DNA from: Bacteroidia bacterium
GTDB lineage: Bacteria > Bacteroidota > Bacteroidia > Bacteroidales > Azobacteroidaceae
Assembly: GCA_025996895.1 (NCBI GenBank)
Contig: BNTW01000004.1
Span: 10,449 to 74,448, forward strand
DNA length: 64,000 bases
Direction of reading: 5' to 3'
In this document: positions 34,387 to 44,847 of the stretch, piece after piece
Layout of the letters: every line of letters begins with the position of its first letter
Numbering within the stretch: the first letter of the stretch is position 1
Notes under the pieces: generated by a model
Database searches by the model: none
The model's input: the letters and a program-made list of their open reading frames with translations, nothing else
What the model was told of the DNA's origin: nothing
Made by a program: the position numbers and the translations under genes

Positions 34387-37311
34387 ATGAAACAATCAAC
34401 TAAAAATAAGAAATACCTGCTGTTGTGGCTCGTTATGCTCACAGCGGGAACAGGATTTGCATCCGCTCAGGAAGCGGTAACGGCCGATACAATTGCGGAA
34501 CAAACAGTTTCCGCCGACCGTTTGGATACGCCCTACGGCTCGGTTGCCAAAGAGAGTTATCTCGGTGCGGCCAGCACGATTTATACCGATCAACTGACAA
34601 AAATACTGTCTCCAACCCTGCTGTCTTCGCTGGCGGGACGGTTGCCGGGTTTGTATGTCAGTCAATATGCCGGCGCAGCCGCACATCGTACGTCTGCCTC
34701 TGCTACACAAGATTTGATCGGCTGGATACCCGTCTTCGGAGTAGGTAATTACAGCGATAACTCGCAGTTCAACATTGGTTTGAGAGGCAATTCTCCGGTA
34801 GTACTGGTTGATGGCGTAGAGCGAGAATTGTTTTCGATCGACCCCGAAGCCATCGAATCGGTGTCGGTACAGAAAGATGCTTTATCGTCGCTGATGTTGG
34901 GCATGAAAAGTTCGCGCGGATTGATGGTGATCACCACCAAAAAACCCGAACAAAGCAAATTTCAAGTTTCTTTTACTGCTAAATACGGTATCGAACAACC
35001 GCTTTCTTTGCCCAAGCCTTTGTCGGCTTATCAATATGCTTATCTGTTGAACGAGGCTTTGCAAAACGACGGTAAATCGCCGGCTTATACTTCGGCCGAT
35101 TTCAACGCATTCCGCGACCACACTTCGCCGATTATGCACCCCGACGTCAATTGGTATGATCAGGTATTGAAAAAGCAGTCGGCCGTACAATCATATAATT
35201 TGAGTGCTTCGGGCGGCGGCGATGTAGCGCAATATTTTGTCAGTCTGGGTTATATGAATTCGGAAGGGTTGTTCCGCACTTCGTCCGACAACAACTATAA
35301 CACCAATCAGGATTATTCGCGTTATTTGATTACTTCGAAAGTGAATGTACAGGTAACGGAAGATTTTCGTGCCGCACTTTCGCTCATTGGCCGTATTGAA
35401 GACGGTAACCAACCCGGAGCCGGTACTTCTTCCATTTTAAACGAACTTTACAGAACGCCCAATAATGCTTATCCGGTTTTCAATCCGAATGGAAGTTACG
35501 GCGGAAACGTTTCTTTTCCCAACAACTTGTGGGCGCAAACCGTTGAATCGGGCTATTTAACGGATAATGCCCGCGACGCTGTCGCTAATCTGAATCTGAA
35601 TTACGATATGGGTAAGTTAGTTAAAGGCTTGTCTGCCAAAGCCATCGGAAGTGTTTCCACGCAGAGCCGGTCGGCTTTGTCGCGCAACAAACAGATTTCT
35701 ACCTACCGGTATATACCGGGGAAAGACGGGGAAGAGCCAAAATATGAACATTATGGGAGCTCCAATTCGCAAGAAAACCGATTTACGCCGGTTTCCAATT
35801 ATCAATATATGTACGGACAAATCGGTTTGGATTACGACCGCACTTTCGGTATTCATCATTTTGGTGTGGGTGCTTTTGCCGACATCAAACAAGTTACGTC
35901 CAATTATAATTTGCCCGACAAACCGGCGAATTTCTACGGAAAAGTCAATTACGATTACGATGGAAAATATTTTGCCGAAGCCGCCATTGACAGGGGTTAT
36001 TATAACGGTTACGCCCCCGGCAAGCAATGGGGCACGTTCTATGCTTTGGGATTAGGCTGGCTGGTCAGTAAAGAAAGTTTCTTGACCAATGTAGATTGGT
36101 TAAATCAATGGAAAATACGGGGCGTATTCGGAGAGACCGGAGACGGTATTGACAATGCCGGTTATTATACCTGGCGGCAATCCTTTCAGGAAAACGGTAT
36201 TGCGTTCTATCAACATGGAACAAGCCGTTCCAACAGTACGACGATTTATGAAAACAATCTTACGCTCGCCAATCCGAATATGTCGTGGGAAAAAGCCCGC
36301 AAACTGAATATCGGTACAGATGTATCTGTATTTAATAACCGCTTGTCATTGACAGCCGATTATTACTACGATTATTATTACGATATGTTGATGAGTCGCG
36401 GTAAAAGCATCCAATTGAGAGGTATGCACTATCCGGCTGAAAATATCGGGGAAATATCGGCTCGCGGCCTTGAATTGTCTATCGGTTATCGCGACCGTAT
36501 CGGCCAATTGAACTATGCTGTTGCCTTGAACTGGACGCGGGAAAGTAACCGCATTGAGTTTATAGACGAACAGGAAATTCGGAATGCAAAAGGCGAACTG
36601 GTTGAAAATTTTCGCTATACGGGAAAACCGCTTAATGCTACTTTTGGCCTGCTGACCGACGGATTTTTCTCTTCGCAGGAGGAAATTCAAAACGCTCCTA
36701 TCGTAGTGGGATACGACAGGAGTAATCTTCAACCCGGAGATGTTAAATATGTGGATTTGAACGGCGACGATGTCATTGACATATACGACCAAACCGTTAT
36801 TGGCGGTGATAAACCGTTAAGCTATTTTGGTGTTGACCTGAATCTGGAATATCGCGGCTGGGAATTGTCGGCTTTCATTCAAGGTGCTTACAATCGCGAT
36901 TTTTATTACAGTGCATCGACCTACGTTGCCGGTTTCCAAGGGGTAAATCAAAGTTTTGGTCAGGCTTACGAATATGTTCTCAATCGTTGGACGCCCGAAA
37001 CGGCTGCGACGGCTACCTTGCCGCGTCTTTCGGCCGGAGGCAATTCCTACAATTTGGAACCAAGCGGCATTTACTCGTCGTTATGGATACAGCCGGCTAA
37101 TTATGTTCGCTTGAAAAATGTGATGCTGGCTTATACGTTACCGGAAAAATTCTCGCATGCTTATCTGGGCGGATTGAAAATCAAGTTTTTTGTCGCCGGT
37201 CAGAATTTACTTACACAGGCGTCATGCAAGGGTTACGATCCGGAAGTGGTTAATCCAACCAGCTATCCGCTTACAAGAGGGTATAATATGGGTATTAACA
37301 TTAAGTTTTAA
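34387..37311 (+). CDS. SusC-like TonB-dependent transporter A, lacking regulatory domain
   Basis: A 974-residue outer-membrane beta-barrel for TonB-dependent glycan import. The signal peptide ends at FASAQ (about 28). The plug follows at once: YTDQLTKILSPTLLSSLAGRLPGLYVSQ, then NIGLRGNSPVVLVDGVERELFSIDPEAIESVSVQKDA. The carboxypeptidase-regulatory-like domain that usually precedes the plug in SusC proteins is absent. The barrel ends with INIKF, a terminal aromatic as expected for outer-membrane proteins. It lies 12 bp before SusD B, the canonical SusC-SusD order, so these two probably form the complex. Confidence 0.93.
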   Translation: MKQSTKNKKYLLLWLVMLTAGTGFASAQEAVTADTIAEQTVSADRLDTPYGSVAKESYLGAASTIYTDQLTKILSPTLLSSLAGRLPGLYVSQYAGAAAHRTSASATQDLIGWIPVFGVGNYSDNSQFNIGLRGNSPVVLVDGVERELFSIDPEAIESVSVQKDALSSLMLGMKSSRGLMVITTKKPEQSKFQVSFTAKYGIEQPLSLPKPLSAYQYAYLLNEALQNDGKSPAYTSADFNAFRDHTSPIMHPDVNWYDQVLKKQSAVQSYNLSASGGGDVAQYFVSLGYMNSEGLFRTSSDNNYNTNQDYSRYLITSKVNVQVTEDFRAALSLIGRIEDGNQPGAGTSSILNELYRTPNNAYPVFNPNGSYGGNVSFPNNLWAQTVESGYLTDNARDAVANLNLNYDMGKLVKGLSAKAIGSVSTQSRSALSRNKQISTYRYIPGKDGEEPKYEHYGSSNSQENRFTPVSNYQYMYGQIGLDYDRTFGIHHFGVGAFADIKQVTSNYNLPDKPANFYGKVNYDYDGKYFAEAAIDRGYYNGYAPGKQWGTFYALGLGWLVSKESFLTNVDWLNQWKIRGVFGETGDGIDNAGYYTWRQSFQENGIAFYQHGTSRSNSTTIYENNLTLANPNMSWEKARKLNIGTDVSVFNNRLSLTADYYYDYYYDMLMSRGKSIQLRGMHYPAENIGEISARGLELSIGYRDRIGQLNYAVALNWTRESNRIEFIDEQEIRNAKGELVENFRYTGKPLNATFGLLTDGFFSSQEEIQNAPIVVGYDRSNLQPGDVKYVDLNGDDVIDIYDQTVIGGDKPLSYFGVDLNLEYRGWELSAFIQGAYNRDFYYSASTYVAGFQGVNQSFGQAYEYVLNRWTPETAATATLPRLSAGGNSYNLEPSGIYSSLWIQPANYVRLKNVMLAYTLPEKFSHAYLGGLKIKFFVAGQNLLTQASCKGYDPEVVNPTSYPLTRGYNMGINIKF

Positions 37312-37323
37312 ATACGCAACAAT

Positions 37324-39144
37324 ATGAAATTAATAAAATATTTTACAGTTATTACAGGATGTCTTTCCGTTTTCGCGCTGACTTCCTGCGACAATTACGA
37401 AGCGGTGCCGATTGAACGATTTACTATCGATTATGTGTTTTCCCCTACCGATTCGCTGGGGACAAATGCTATGAGATATTTAAATTCAATCTATTATGCC
37501 ATGCAGAGCGGGCATCCCACTCAAATACCGGCGCGCGATTATTTGGATGCCGCTACCGATGATGCTATTACGTCGGCGGTTTCCGAAAATGATATTCAAC
37601 GCTTGGCATCCGGACAATATTCGGCTGCGAGCCGGATAGACGCCGGTTCCAGTACGCCTAACAGCATTATCGGCCAGATGGATTGGGGTAATTATTATAT
37701 TGCCATTCGTCAGGCGATTACCTTTGTCAATCACATCGACGAAGTGCCCTTGATGTTGACATTTACTAATAACGCCGGAGACACCATTTCCATGACGCGG
37801 GCATGGAAAGCTGAAGCTCGTTTCCTGAAAGCGTTTTTCTATTTTGAAATGGTTAAACGTTATGGTGGAGTTCCCCTGATGGACGATACGCATCCTGCCG
37901 AATTGAGCGATGATATGGAATTGCCGCGCAATACCTTCGAAGAATGTATTAACTATATTGTGAATGAGTTAGATGCTATCAAAGACAGCTTGCGTACCGT
38001 TCCGCTGGAAAATTCGGCTGCCGATGGTCATGTGGTAACACAAGGTGCAGCGATGGCACTGAAAAGCCGTGTATTGCTCTATGCTGCCAGTCCGCTGTTT
38101 AATGAAAATCCTCTCGAAAAAGGAAATGAGTTAATCGGCTATGCGCAATATGATCAGGCACGTTGGAAAAAAGCAGCTGATGCGGCTCGTTGGTTTATGG
38201 ATACCTACGCTCCTGCCATCTATGATTTGGATAGATTGCCGGCTGTAGGATCCACACCGGGATTTGTACATCTTTTTGTGAATGATTATACTTCCAATAA
38301 CAAGGAAATTATTTTCTTTCGTCAAGGATCGAAAAACCATGAGATAGAGAAGATCAATGGCCCGATTGGATTTTCGGGAACCAACCAGTCGAACGGCCGT
38401 ACCAGTCCTACCCAAAATTTGGTAGATGCTTTCCCCATGAAAGATGGAAAGGCGATTGACGACCCGACATCAAAATACACCTACACTCCGCTTTCGCAAA
38501 GCATGTATGACAATCGTGACCCGCGCATGGGACTGACGGTGATGTACAACAACTCACGCTGGTTGAAAACGAATCTGGAAACGTTTAATAAGGGGGTTAA
38601 TAATCCCGGAACATCGGCGCAAACCACGAAAACAAGTTATTATATGCGCAAATTTATGGGGCAATTTGCAGAAACATCCGAATATAACGATAACAATGTG
38701 CATTGCTGGATTCTGTTCCGTTATGCCGAAATTCTACTCAACTTTGCCGAAGCGCAGAATGAATATGCCGGTCCCACACAGGAAGTGTATGACCAGTTGA
38801 TTGATTTGCGCAAGCGGGCAGGGATTGAAGCCGGAACGGATAAGCTCTACGGCTTGAAAGCGAATATGACTAAAGAAGAAATGCGTGAAATAATCCACAA
38901 CGAACGTCGTATCGAAATGGCCTTTGAAGAACAACGCTATTGGGATATTCGTCGATGGCGCATTGCTGAGGACCTGTTCAAAACGCCTCTGTATGGAATG
39001 TTGATTACGAGAGTCGGCAGCAGCTTGAACTTTGAACGAAAAGAAGTTGCTTTCTATACATTTGAGTCGAAAAGGTATTTTTTACCAATTCCATATTCGG
39101 AAGTGATTAAAAATAAAAATATGAAACAAAATCCCGGATGGTAA
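37324..39144 (+). CDS. SusD-like glycan-binding lipoprotein B
   Basis: 606 residues with a lipobox at LTSC (Cys about 23). SusD hallmarks are TRAWKAEARFLKAFFYFEMVKRYGGVPLMDD, LKSRVLLYAASPLFNE, FRYAEILLNFAEAQNEYAGP, EIIHNERRIEMAFEEQRYWDIRRWR and the final MKQNPGW. It is placed directly after SusC A and 19 bp before SusC B. It is expected to form a lid over SusC A at the outer surface. Confidence 0.94.
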   Translation: MKLIKYFTVITGCLSVFALTSCDNYEAVPIERFTIDYVFSPTDSLGTNAMRYLNSIYYAMQSGHPTQIPARDYLDAATDDAITSAVSENDIQRLASGQYSAASRIDAGSSTPNSIIGQMDWGNYYIAIRQAITFVNHIDEVPLMLTFTNNAGDTISMTRAWKAEARFLKAFFYFEMVKRYGGVPLMDDTHPAELSDDMELPRNTFEECINYIVNELDAIKDSLRTVPLENSAADGHVVTQGAAMALKSRVLLYAASPLFNENPLEKGNELIGYAQYDQARWKKAADAARWFMDTYAPAIYDLDRLPAVGSTPGFVHLFVNDYTSNNKEIIFFRQGSKNHEIEKINGPIGFSGTNQSNGRTSPTQNLVDAFPMKDGKAIDDPTSKYTYTPLSQSMYDNRDPRMGLTVMYNNSRWLKTNLETFNKGVNNPGTSAQTTKTSYYMRKFMGQFAETSEYNDNNVHCWILFRYAEILLNFAEAQNEYAGPTQEVYDQLIDLRKRAGIEAGTDKLYGLKANMTKEEMREIIHNERRIEMAFEEQRYWDIRRWRIAEDLFKTPLYGMLITRVGSSLNFERKEVAFYTFESKRYFLPIPYSEVIKNKNMKQNPGW

Positions 39145-39163
39145 TTTTTAAAAGATTGAAGAT

Positions 39164-42100
39164 ATGAAACGACTAATTATATTATTAATATGTATGCAAT
39201 GTGTTGCCTCGATTTTCGCGCAACAAATCCAAGTGAAAGGGAAGGTGGTTTCGACCGAAGACGAAGAATTGATTGGGGTTACGGTACAGGTAGTGGGTAC
39301 AACAAGAGGAACCGTTACTGATCTTGACGGAAACTATCAAGTGGGTGTGCAAAAAGGCGAAAAACTTTTGTTTTCTTACCTGGGATTTCAAAAGGTAACG
39401 CTGAATGTGGGCAATCAAACAGAAATGAATGTTACGATGGCACCCGACCAGAACAATCTGGACGAAGTAGTGGTGGTAGGATACGGACAAGCCAAGCGTA
39501 TCACCATGACCGGTGCGGTCAGTGCAATCACCACGCGGGAAATCCGCAACATTCCGACTTCGAGCGTGCAAAATGCGCTTTACGGAAAATTGCCGGGATT
39601 TTTTACCCAGCAGCGTTCGGGACAACCCGGACGAGATGCTTCCGACTTCTTTATTCGTGGCGTCAGCTCGTTGAATGCAGACGGCAATCAGCCGTTGATT
39701 ATTGTTGATGACATGCAATATTCCTACGACCAGTTGTCGCAAATCAATATCAACGAAATCGAAAGTATTTCAATTTTGAAAGATGCTTCTACAACGGCTA
39801 TTTATGGGATCAAAGGGGCTAACGGGGTGCTGGTGGTGAGAACCCGGCGCGGTGCGGAAGGAAAACCGCAAATCAATCTTCGTTTGGAAACAGGTATCCA
39901 GATGCCGGTGCGCACACCGAAATTTTTAGATTCCTACAATGCGGCAACTCTGGTGAATGAAGCCTATCTTAATGATGGTTTGGTAGTGCCGTTTTCGGAA
40001 CAAGATTTGCAGTTATTCCAGGACGGATCAGACCCTTACGGACATCCGAATGTAAATTGGTATAACGAAGTTTTCAGGAAAACCGCTTACCAGCAAAATG
40101 CCAATCTGGATATTTCGGGCGGGTCGAAACGATTGCGCTATTTCATTACCGGCGGTATGTTTGCGCAAGACGGTTTGATGAAAGATTTCAGTGATCCGTT
40201 CAACGAAGTCAATACCAATTATTATTACAAACGGTTTAACTATCGGTCAAACTTGGACTTCGAAGTAACGGAAACCACCAATTTACGCTTGGATATGACT
40301 TCGCGCTTTATGAATATCAATGAACCGCGCGGTATGAATGCGACAGGCGAAATTTACGATTTCTCCAAAATGCACCCCTATTCGGCTCCGGTATTAAATC
40401 CTGACGGGACCTATGCTTATATTTATGATACGGACGGTAAAAATCCGACGCTGAATGCTCGTTTAGCTAACGAAGGGTACAAGCGTACCCGTCGTTTCGA
40501 CTCCAACATTTTGTTTGAAGCCAATCAAAAGCTCGATTTCCTGACTAAGGGACTGACGGCCAAGTTGCGTGTAGCTTATTCGAGTATCGACGAAAATTAT
40601 CGCCAAGCGGCAAGAGGATCGTATCCGACTTATCACTACGATTCAAGCACCGATTCTTACAACATTCACCCGAATAAGAATTATGCCTACGGCACTTATT
40701 GGATCAACGGCGATCAGGAAAAATCGATTAAGGATTTGAACTTGCAGGCGTTCCTGAATTACGAAAAGGTTATTCAGAAAGACCACAATTTGAAAGCCAT
40801 GTTGCTCTACAACCGGCAAAGCCGCACGGTGGATAAAGACGGCTTGGCTTCAGCGGTAGTACCCTCCAATTTTGAAGGTTATAGCGGGTCATTCGGCTAC
40901 AACTTCAAGAATAAATACATGGTCGATTTGAATATGGCCTACAATGGTACCGATCGTTTCGGGAAAGACAATCGTTACGGCTTTTTCCCGGCAGCAGGAG
41001 TCGCTTATAGCATTTCGGAAGAAGATTTTTTCAAAGATCTGATTTCCAATGTACAGCTGCTTAAATTCAATGCTTCCTATGGTTTGGTCGGCTCAGACGT
41101 AGCACCGGGTAATCGTTATCTCTATAAACACGTCTATAAACAGGGCGACGGCTATATCATTGGCGGCGATAATGGATCTGCTTTTCCTACTTACAGGGAA
41201 GATGCTTTGGGTAACGACTTCGTAACTTGGGAAAAATCGCGGAAATTTGACGTCGGCGTTGATGTTACTTTCTTGAATAAATGGTCATTGAAGGTCGATT
41301 ATTTCTACGATTACCGCTACGACCAGTTGGTGGAGCGGCAGAATATTTCCAAGATATTGGGTATCGGTGTTTCCCCTACCAATGTAGCGGAAACCCAGAA
41401 TCGTGGGTTTGACGGACAAATCAGTTTCCAGACAAAAATCGACAAAGTGTTCTTCAACAGTAATTTCGTCTTCTCGTATGCCAAGAATAAAATTATCTAC
41501 AAAGCGGAAGCGCAGCAACGCTATTCGTGGCTGTCGGAAACCGGACATTCCATCGGTCAGCCTTTTGGCTATCATTTCGTCGGATATTATACACCGGAAG
41601 ACATTGATAACATCAACGCGAATGCACCCGGCAAACCGGCCATACCCAGTACAGACGTTCCCGTGCAGGCGGGAGACTTGAAATATGCGGACTTGAACGG
41701 TGACGGCATTATCGATGATTTCGATAAGCAAGCGATCGGACACCCCAATTTGCCCAGCACCACAGTGGGTTGGACATTGGGTGCGCAATACAAAAATTTC
41801 TCGATTAGCGTGCTGTTCCAAGGTTCGTTTGATTACAGTTTTAGCGTAGTAGGCACCGGTATCGAATCGTTTAAAAGCCAGTTCCAGCCGATACACCAGC
41901 AACGATGGACAGCGGAACGGGCAGCGGCCGGCGAAACGATTAATTTCCCGCGCTTGACACGTAATCCGGCTACCGTAAACAGTAGCGAAGGTTATCCGTC
42001 TGATTTCTGGCTGATTGATGCGTGGTATGCCCGCTTGAAAACGGTAGACGTGGCTTATCAGATTCCGTCAAAGATATTACCGGACAAGATCGGTAGTGCG

Positions 42101-42244
42101 CGTTTGTATCTCAATGCCTACAATTTATTTACCCTGACAAATTACGATAAATATCAGCAAGACCCCGAAATCAAAACGAATTCGGCCGGTGATGCTTATA
42201 TGAATCAGCGAGTAATAAATGTCGGTGTACAATTAACGTTTTAA
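39164..42244 (+). CDS. SusC-like TonB-dependent transporter B
   Basis: 1026 residues with the full SusC plan: signal peptide to IFAQQ (about 21), a carboxypeptidase-regulatory-like domain (IQVKGKVVSTEDEELIGVTV to MNVTMAPDQ, residues about 22-95), the LDEVVVVGYG TonB-box region, plug (FFIRGVSSLNADGNQPLIIVDD) and a long barrel ending in VGVQLTF. No SusD follows; its stop overlaps the next ATG as TAATG. Its partner could be SusD A at 31101, 6 kb upstream. Confidence 0.94.
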   Translation: MKRLIILLICMQCVASIFAQQIQVKGKVVSTEDEELIGVTVQVVGTTRGTVTDLDGNYQVGVQKGEKLLFSYLGFQKVTLNVGNQTEMNVTMAPDQNNLDEVVVVGYGQAKRITMTGAVSAITTREIRNIPTSSVQNALYGKLPGFFTQQRSGQPGRDASDFFIRGVSSLNADGNQPLIIVDDMQYSYDQLSQININEIESISILKDASTTAIYGIKGANGVLVVRTRRGAEGKPQINLRLETGIQMPVRTPKFLDSYNAATLVNEAYLNDGLVVPFSEQDLQLFQDGSDPYGHPNVNWYNEVFRKTAYQQNANLDISGGSKRLRYFITGGMFAQDGLMKDFSDPFNEVNTNYYYKRFNYRSNLDFEVTETTNLRLDMTSRFMNINEPRGMNATGEIYDFSKMHPYSAPVLNPDGTYAYIYDTDGKNPTLNARLANEGYKRTRRFDSNILFEANQKLDFLTKGLTAKLRVAYSSIDENYRQAARGSYPTYHYDSSTDSYNIHPNKNYAYGTYWINGDQEKSIKDLNLQAFLNYEKVIQKDHNLKAMLLYNRQSRTVDKDGLASAVVPSNFEGYSGSFGYNFKNKYMVDLNMAYNGTDRFGKDNRYGFFPAAGVAYSISEEDFFKDLISNVQLLKFNASYGLVGSDVAPGNRYLYKHVYKQGDGYIIGGDNGSAFPTYREDALGNDFVTWEKSRKFDVGVDVTFLNKWSLKVDYFYDYRYDQLVERQNISKILGIGVSPTNVAETQNRGFDGQISFQTKIDKVFFNSNFVFSYAKNKIIYKAEAQQRYSWLSETGHSIGQPFGYHFVGYYTPEDIDNINANAPGKPAIPSTDVPVQAGDLKYADLNGDGIIDDFDKQAIGHPNLPSTTVGWTLGAQYKNFSISVLFQGSFDYSFSVVGTGIESFKSQFQPIHQQRWTAERAAAGETINFPRLTRNPATVNSSEGYPSDFWLIDAWYARLKTVDVAYQIPSKILPDKIGSARLYLNAYNLFTLTNYDKYQQDPEIKTNSAGDAYMNQRVINVGVQLTF

Positions 42245-44847
42245 TGAAAATGAATAAAATAATATTTTTGCTTTTTGCTATTATCTGCCTGTATTCTTGT
42301 CAGGCAGAGAATAGTAGTTTATACGATACGCGTTGCGAAAACCGCACCAATCCGTTGGGAATCGACACCAATCTTCCCCGTTTCAGCTGGAAAATAAAGA
42401 CAAAAGCAAACGGCGACCGGCAAACAGCTTACCGTGTTCTGGTAGCAAGCAGTCCCGCAGGATTGAAAGAAGGCAAAGCAGACTATTGGGATTCGGGTAA
42501 AACCGAATCCCATGAATCTGTATTTGTTCCCTATTCCGGCGTGCCGCTTTCTTCGGGCGTTAAGGCCTATTGGAAAGTGCAGGTGTGGGACAAAAACGAC
42601 CGGGTGTCTGCATGGAGTGAGCCGGCAAGTTTCAGTATCGGATTGCTTCAGGCCGGCGATTGGAAAGGCGATTACATCGTTTTCCCGAAAGACAAGGGCA
42701 ATCCACAAAGTCCCCTGTTGAGAAAGCAATTTGAAATCGACGGAAAGGCTGAAATTACTTTATTTCATATCAATTCGCTGGGCTATCACGAAGTCTATGT
42801 CAATGGCCATAAAGTGAGCGACGACGTACTTGCGCCTGCCGTATCTCAATTTGACAAACGCTCATTGGCGCGAACTTACGATATTTCTCAATTCGTCAAA
42901 AAAGGCAAAAATGAAGCCGTTATCTGGTTAGGTAGCGGTTGGTATCAGCCCGGAAATCCCGGCGTGGTGTATGAAGGACCGGTTGTTCGGGCGCAAGTGG
43001 AAACCTGTAATAAAGGCGTTCGCTCGACTGTTTTGGTTACTGACAATTCGTGGCAAGCCTGTGAAAGCGGATATTTACTAACCACCGATCATTGGCAATT
43101 CGACCGTTTCGGCGGCGAAAGAATAGATGCTTCTGTTGCACCTGCCGACATGAGCAATAAGGAATTGGATAAGCGGCAATGGGTTTCGGCGGTAAAAATC
43201 GACGTTCCTGCGCATATTGTTTCTCCTCAATCGGCCGAAGGGAATGTGATTGTGGAAACCTATCAACCGAAAAGTATCAAGCAAATAGCTCCTGACACAT
43301 TTTTAGCGGATATGGGTAATTCGTTGAGCGGTTGGATGAAAATCAAGTTTCCGAAACTGGAAAAAGGTCAGTCCATCACGCTTTCTTACAGCGACCGCCT
43401 CGAAGACAACGGCGACTTTCCCGACCAGCATCAGGTTGATTATTACATTGCTTCGGGACAGCCAAACGAGATTTTTTGCAATAAATTCAATCATCACAGT
43501 TTTCGTTACCTAACCATTTCGGGCTTGAAAGAAGCACCGAAACCGGAAACGATTACGGCGATGCTCATTCGTACCGGTTATGCCGAAGAAGCTACTTTTG
43601 TTTGTTCGGACGAAGATATGAACGCCATTCACGATTTGGTTAGGCATACATTGCAATGCTTAAGTTTGGGCGGTTATATGGTGGATTGCAACCATCTGGA
43701 ACGACTCGGTTACGGCGGCGACGGCCATGCTTCTACGGTTACGGCGCAAACGATGTTTAATGTTTATCCGTTGTATTCCAATTGGTTACTCGCTTGGAAA
43801 GATTGTTTACGGGAAGATGGCGGTTTGCCCCATACGGCTCCTAATCCGTATCCGGCGGGCGGAGGCCCTTACTGGTGTGCCTTTATTGTTTCCGCGCCAT
43901 GGAATACTTACCTCAATTATGGCGACAAGCGGATATTGGAAACCTATTATCCGGTGATGAAACAGTGGCTGAAATACGTGGATACTTATACGGTAGCCGG
44001 ATTGTTGAAACGCTGGCCAGACACGAACTATCGTGATTGGTTTCTCGGCGACTGGGCAACTCCCGGCGGCGTGGACTGGGGAAATCAGGCTTCGGTTGAT
44101 TTGATAGCCAACTGTATTATCAGCGAATGTTATACCCTGCTGGAAAAAATCGCGCATATATTGGGCGAAGACAAAGAAGCCGAAAATTTTGCAGTTCGTA
44201 AGGCAGCATTGAATACATTGATTCAAAAAACATTTTTCGATACGGCAAATGCCAATTACGCAACCGGCTCGCAAATCGACCTGACCTATCCGATGTTGGT
44301 TGATGCTACGCCTGCCGACTTATTGAAAAAGGTTACCCAACGGCTTTTTGCGGAAACGCAGGACAAATTCAACGGACATATCGCTACCGGTTTGGTGGGC
44401 GTTCCGGTTTTGGTGGATTGGGCAATAAAGGAAAATCAACCCGGTTTTATTTATTCCATGCTGAAAAAACGGGAGCAACCGGGCTATTTGTATATGATTG
44501 ACCAGGGAGCAACGGCCACGTGGGAATATTGGAATGGTATGCGTAGCCGCATTCACAACTGTTATAACGGTATCGGCGCGTGGTTTTATCAGGCCATTGG
44601 CGGTATTCGTCCCGACGATTCCGGTGCAGGTTACCGGACAGTGATTATCAGTCCGCAAATTCCCGAAGGAATTACTTGGGCGAAAGTTACGAAAGAAACG
44701 CCCTACGGAACGCTGGCTGTGAATTGGGAAAAGCAAAACGGCCGGATCAAATTCAACATCACTATTCCGGTGGGTTGTACGGCGAATTTTCTTTTGACGG
44801 AAGGAGTAAAAACATTAGAAAGCGGGAAGCATGAAATCATATTTTAG
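42244..44847 (+). CDS. GH78 alpha-L-rhamnosidase, lipoprotein
   Basis: 867-residue inverting rhamnosidase anchored by a lipoprotein signal (ICLYSC, Cys about 19). The domain order is as in the paralogue at 17154: fibronectin-like start (TRCENRTNPLGIDTNLPRFSWKI), SLGYHEVYVNGHKVSDDVL, then the (alpha/alpha)6 domain. The acidic triad is Asp481, Glu486 and Asp493 in DCNHLERLGYGGD; the usual Pro after Cys is Asn here. There is no T9SS tag. It is probably periplasmic or surface-anchored, working on oligosaccharides imported by SusC B. Its last 17 bp overlap the following GH92 gene. Confidence 0.92.
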   Translation: MKMNKIIFLLFAIICLYSCQAENSSLYDTRCENRTNPLGIDTNLPRFSWKIKTKANGDRQTAYRVLVASSPAGLKEGKADYWDSGKTESHESVFVPYSGVPLSSGVKAYWKVQVWDKNDRVSAWSEPASFSIGLLQAGDWKGDYIVFPKDKGNPQSPLLRKQFEIDGKAEITLFHINSLGYHEVYVNGHKVSDDVLAPAVSQFDKRSLARTYDISQFVKKGKNEAVIWLGSGWYQPGNPGVVYEGPVVRAQVETCNKGVRSTVLVTDNSWQACESGYLLTTDHWQFDRFGGERIDASVAPADMSNKELDKRQWVSAVKIDVPAHIVSPQSAEGNVIVETYQPKSIKQIAPDTFLADMGNSLSGWMKIKFPKLEKGQSITLSYSDRLEDNGDFPDQHQVDYYIASGQPNEIFCNKFNHHSFRYLTISGLKEAPKPETITAMLIRTGYAEEATFVCSDEDMNAIHDLVRHTLQCLSLGGYMVDCNHLERLGYGGDGHASTVTAQTMFNVYPLYSNWLLAWKDCLREDGGLPHTAPNPYPAGGGPYWCAFIVSAPWNTYLNYGDKRILETYYPVMKQWLKYVDTYTVAGLLKRWPDTNYRDWFLGDWATPGGVDWGNQASVDLIANCIISECYTLLEKIAHILGEDKEAENFAVRKAALNTLIQKTFFDTANANYATGSQIDLTYPMLVDATPADLLKKVTQRLFAETQDKFNGHIATGLVGVPVLVDWAIKENQPGFIYSMLKKREQPGYLYMIDQGATATWEYWNGMRSRIHNCYNGIGAWFYQAIGGIRPDDSGAGYRTVIISPQIPEGITWAKVTKETPYGTLAVNWEKQNGRIKFNITIPVGCTANFLLTEGVKTLESGKHEIIF

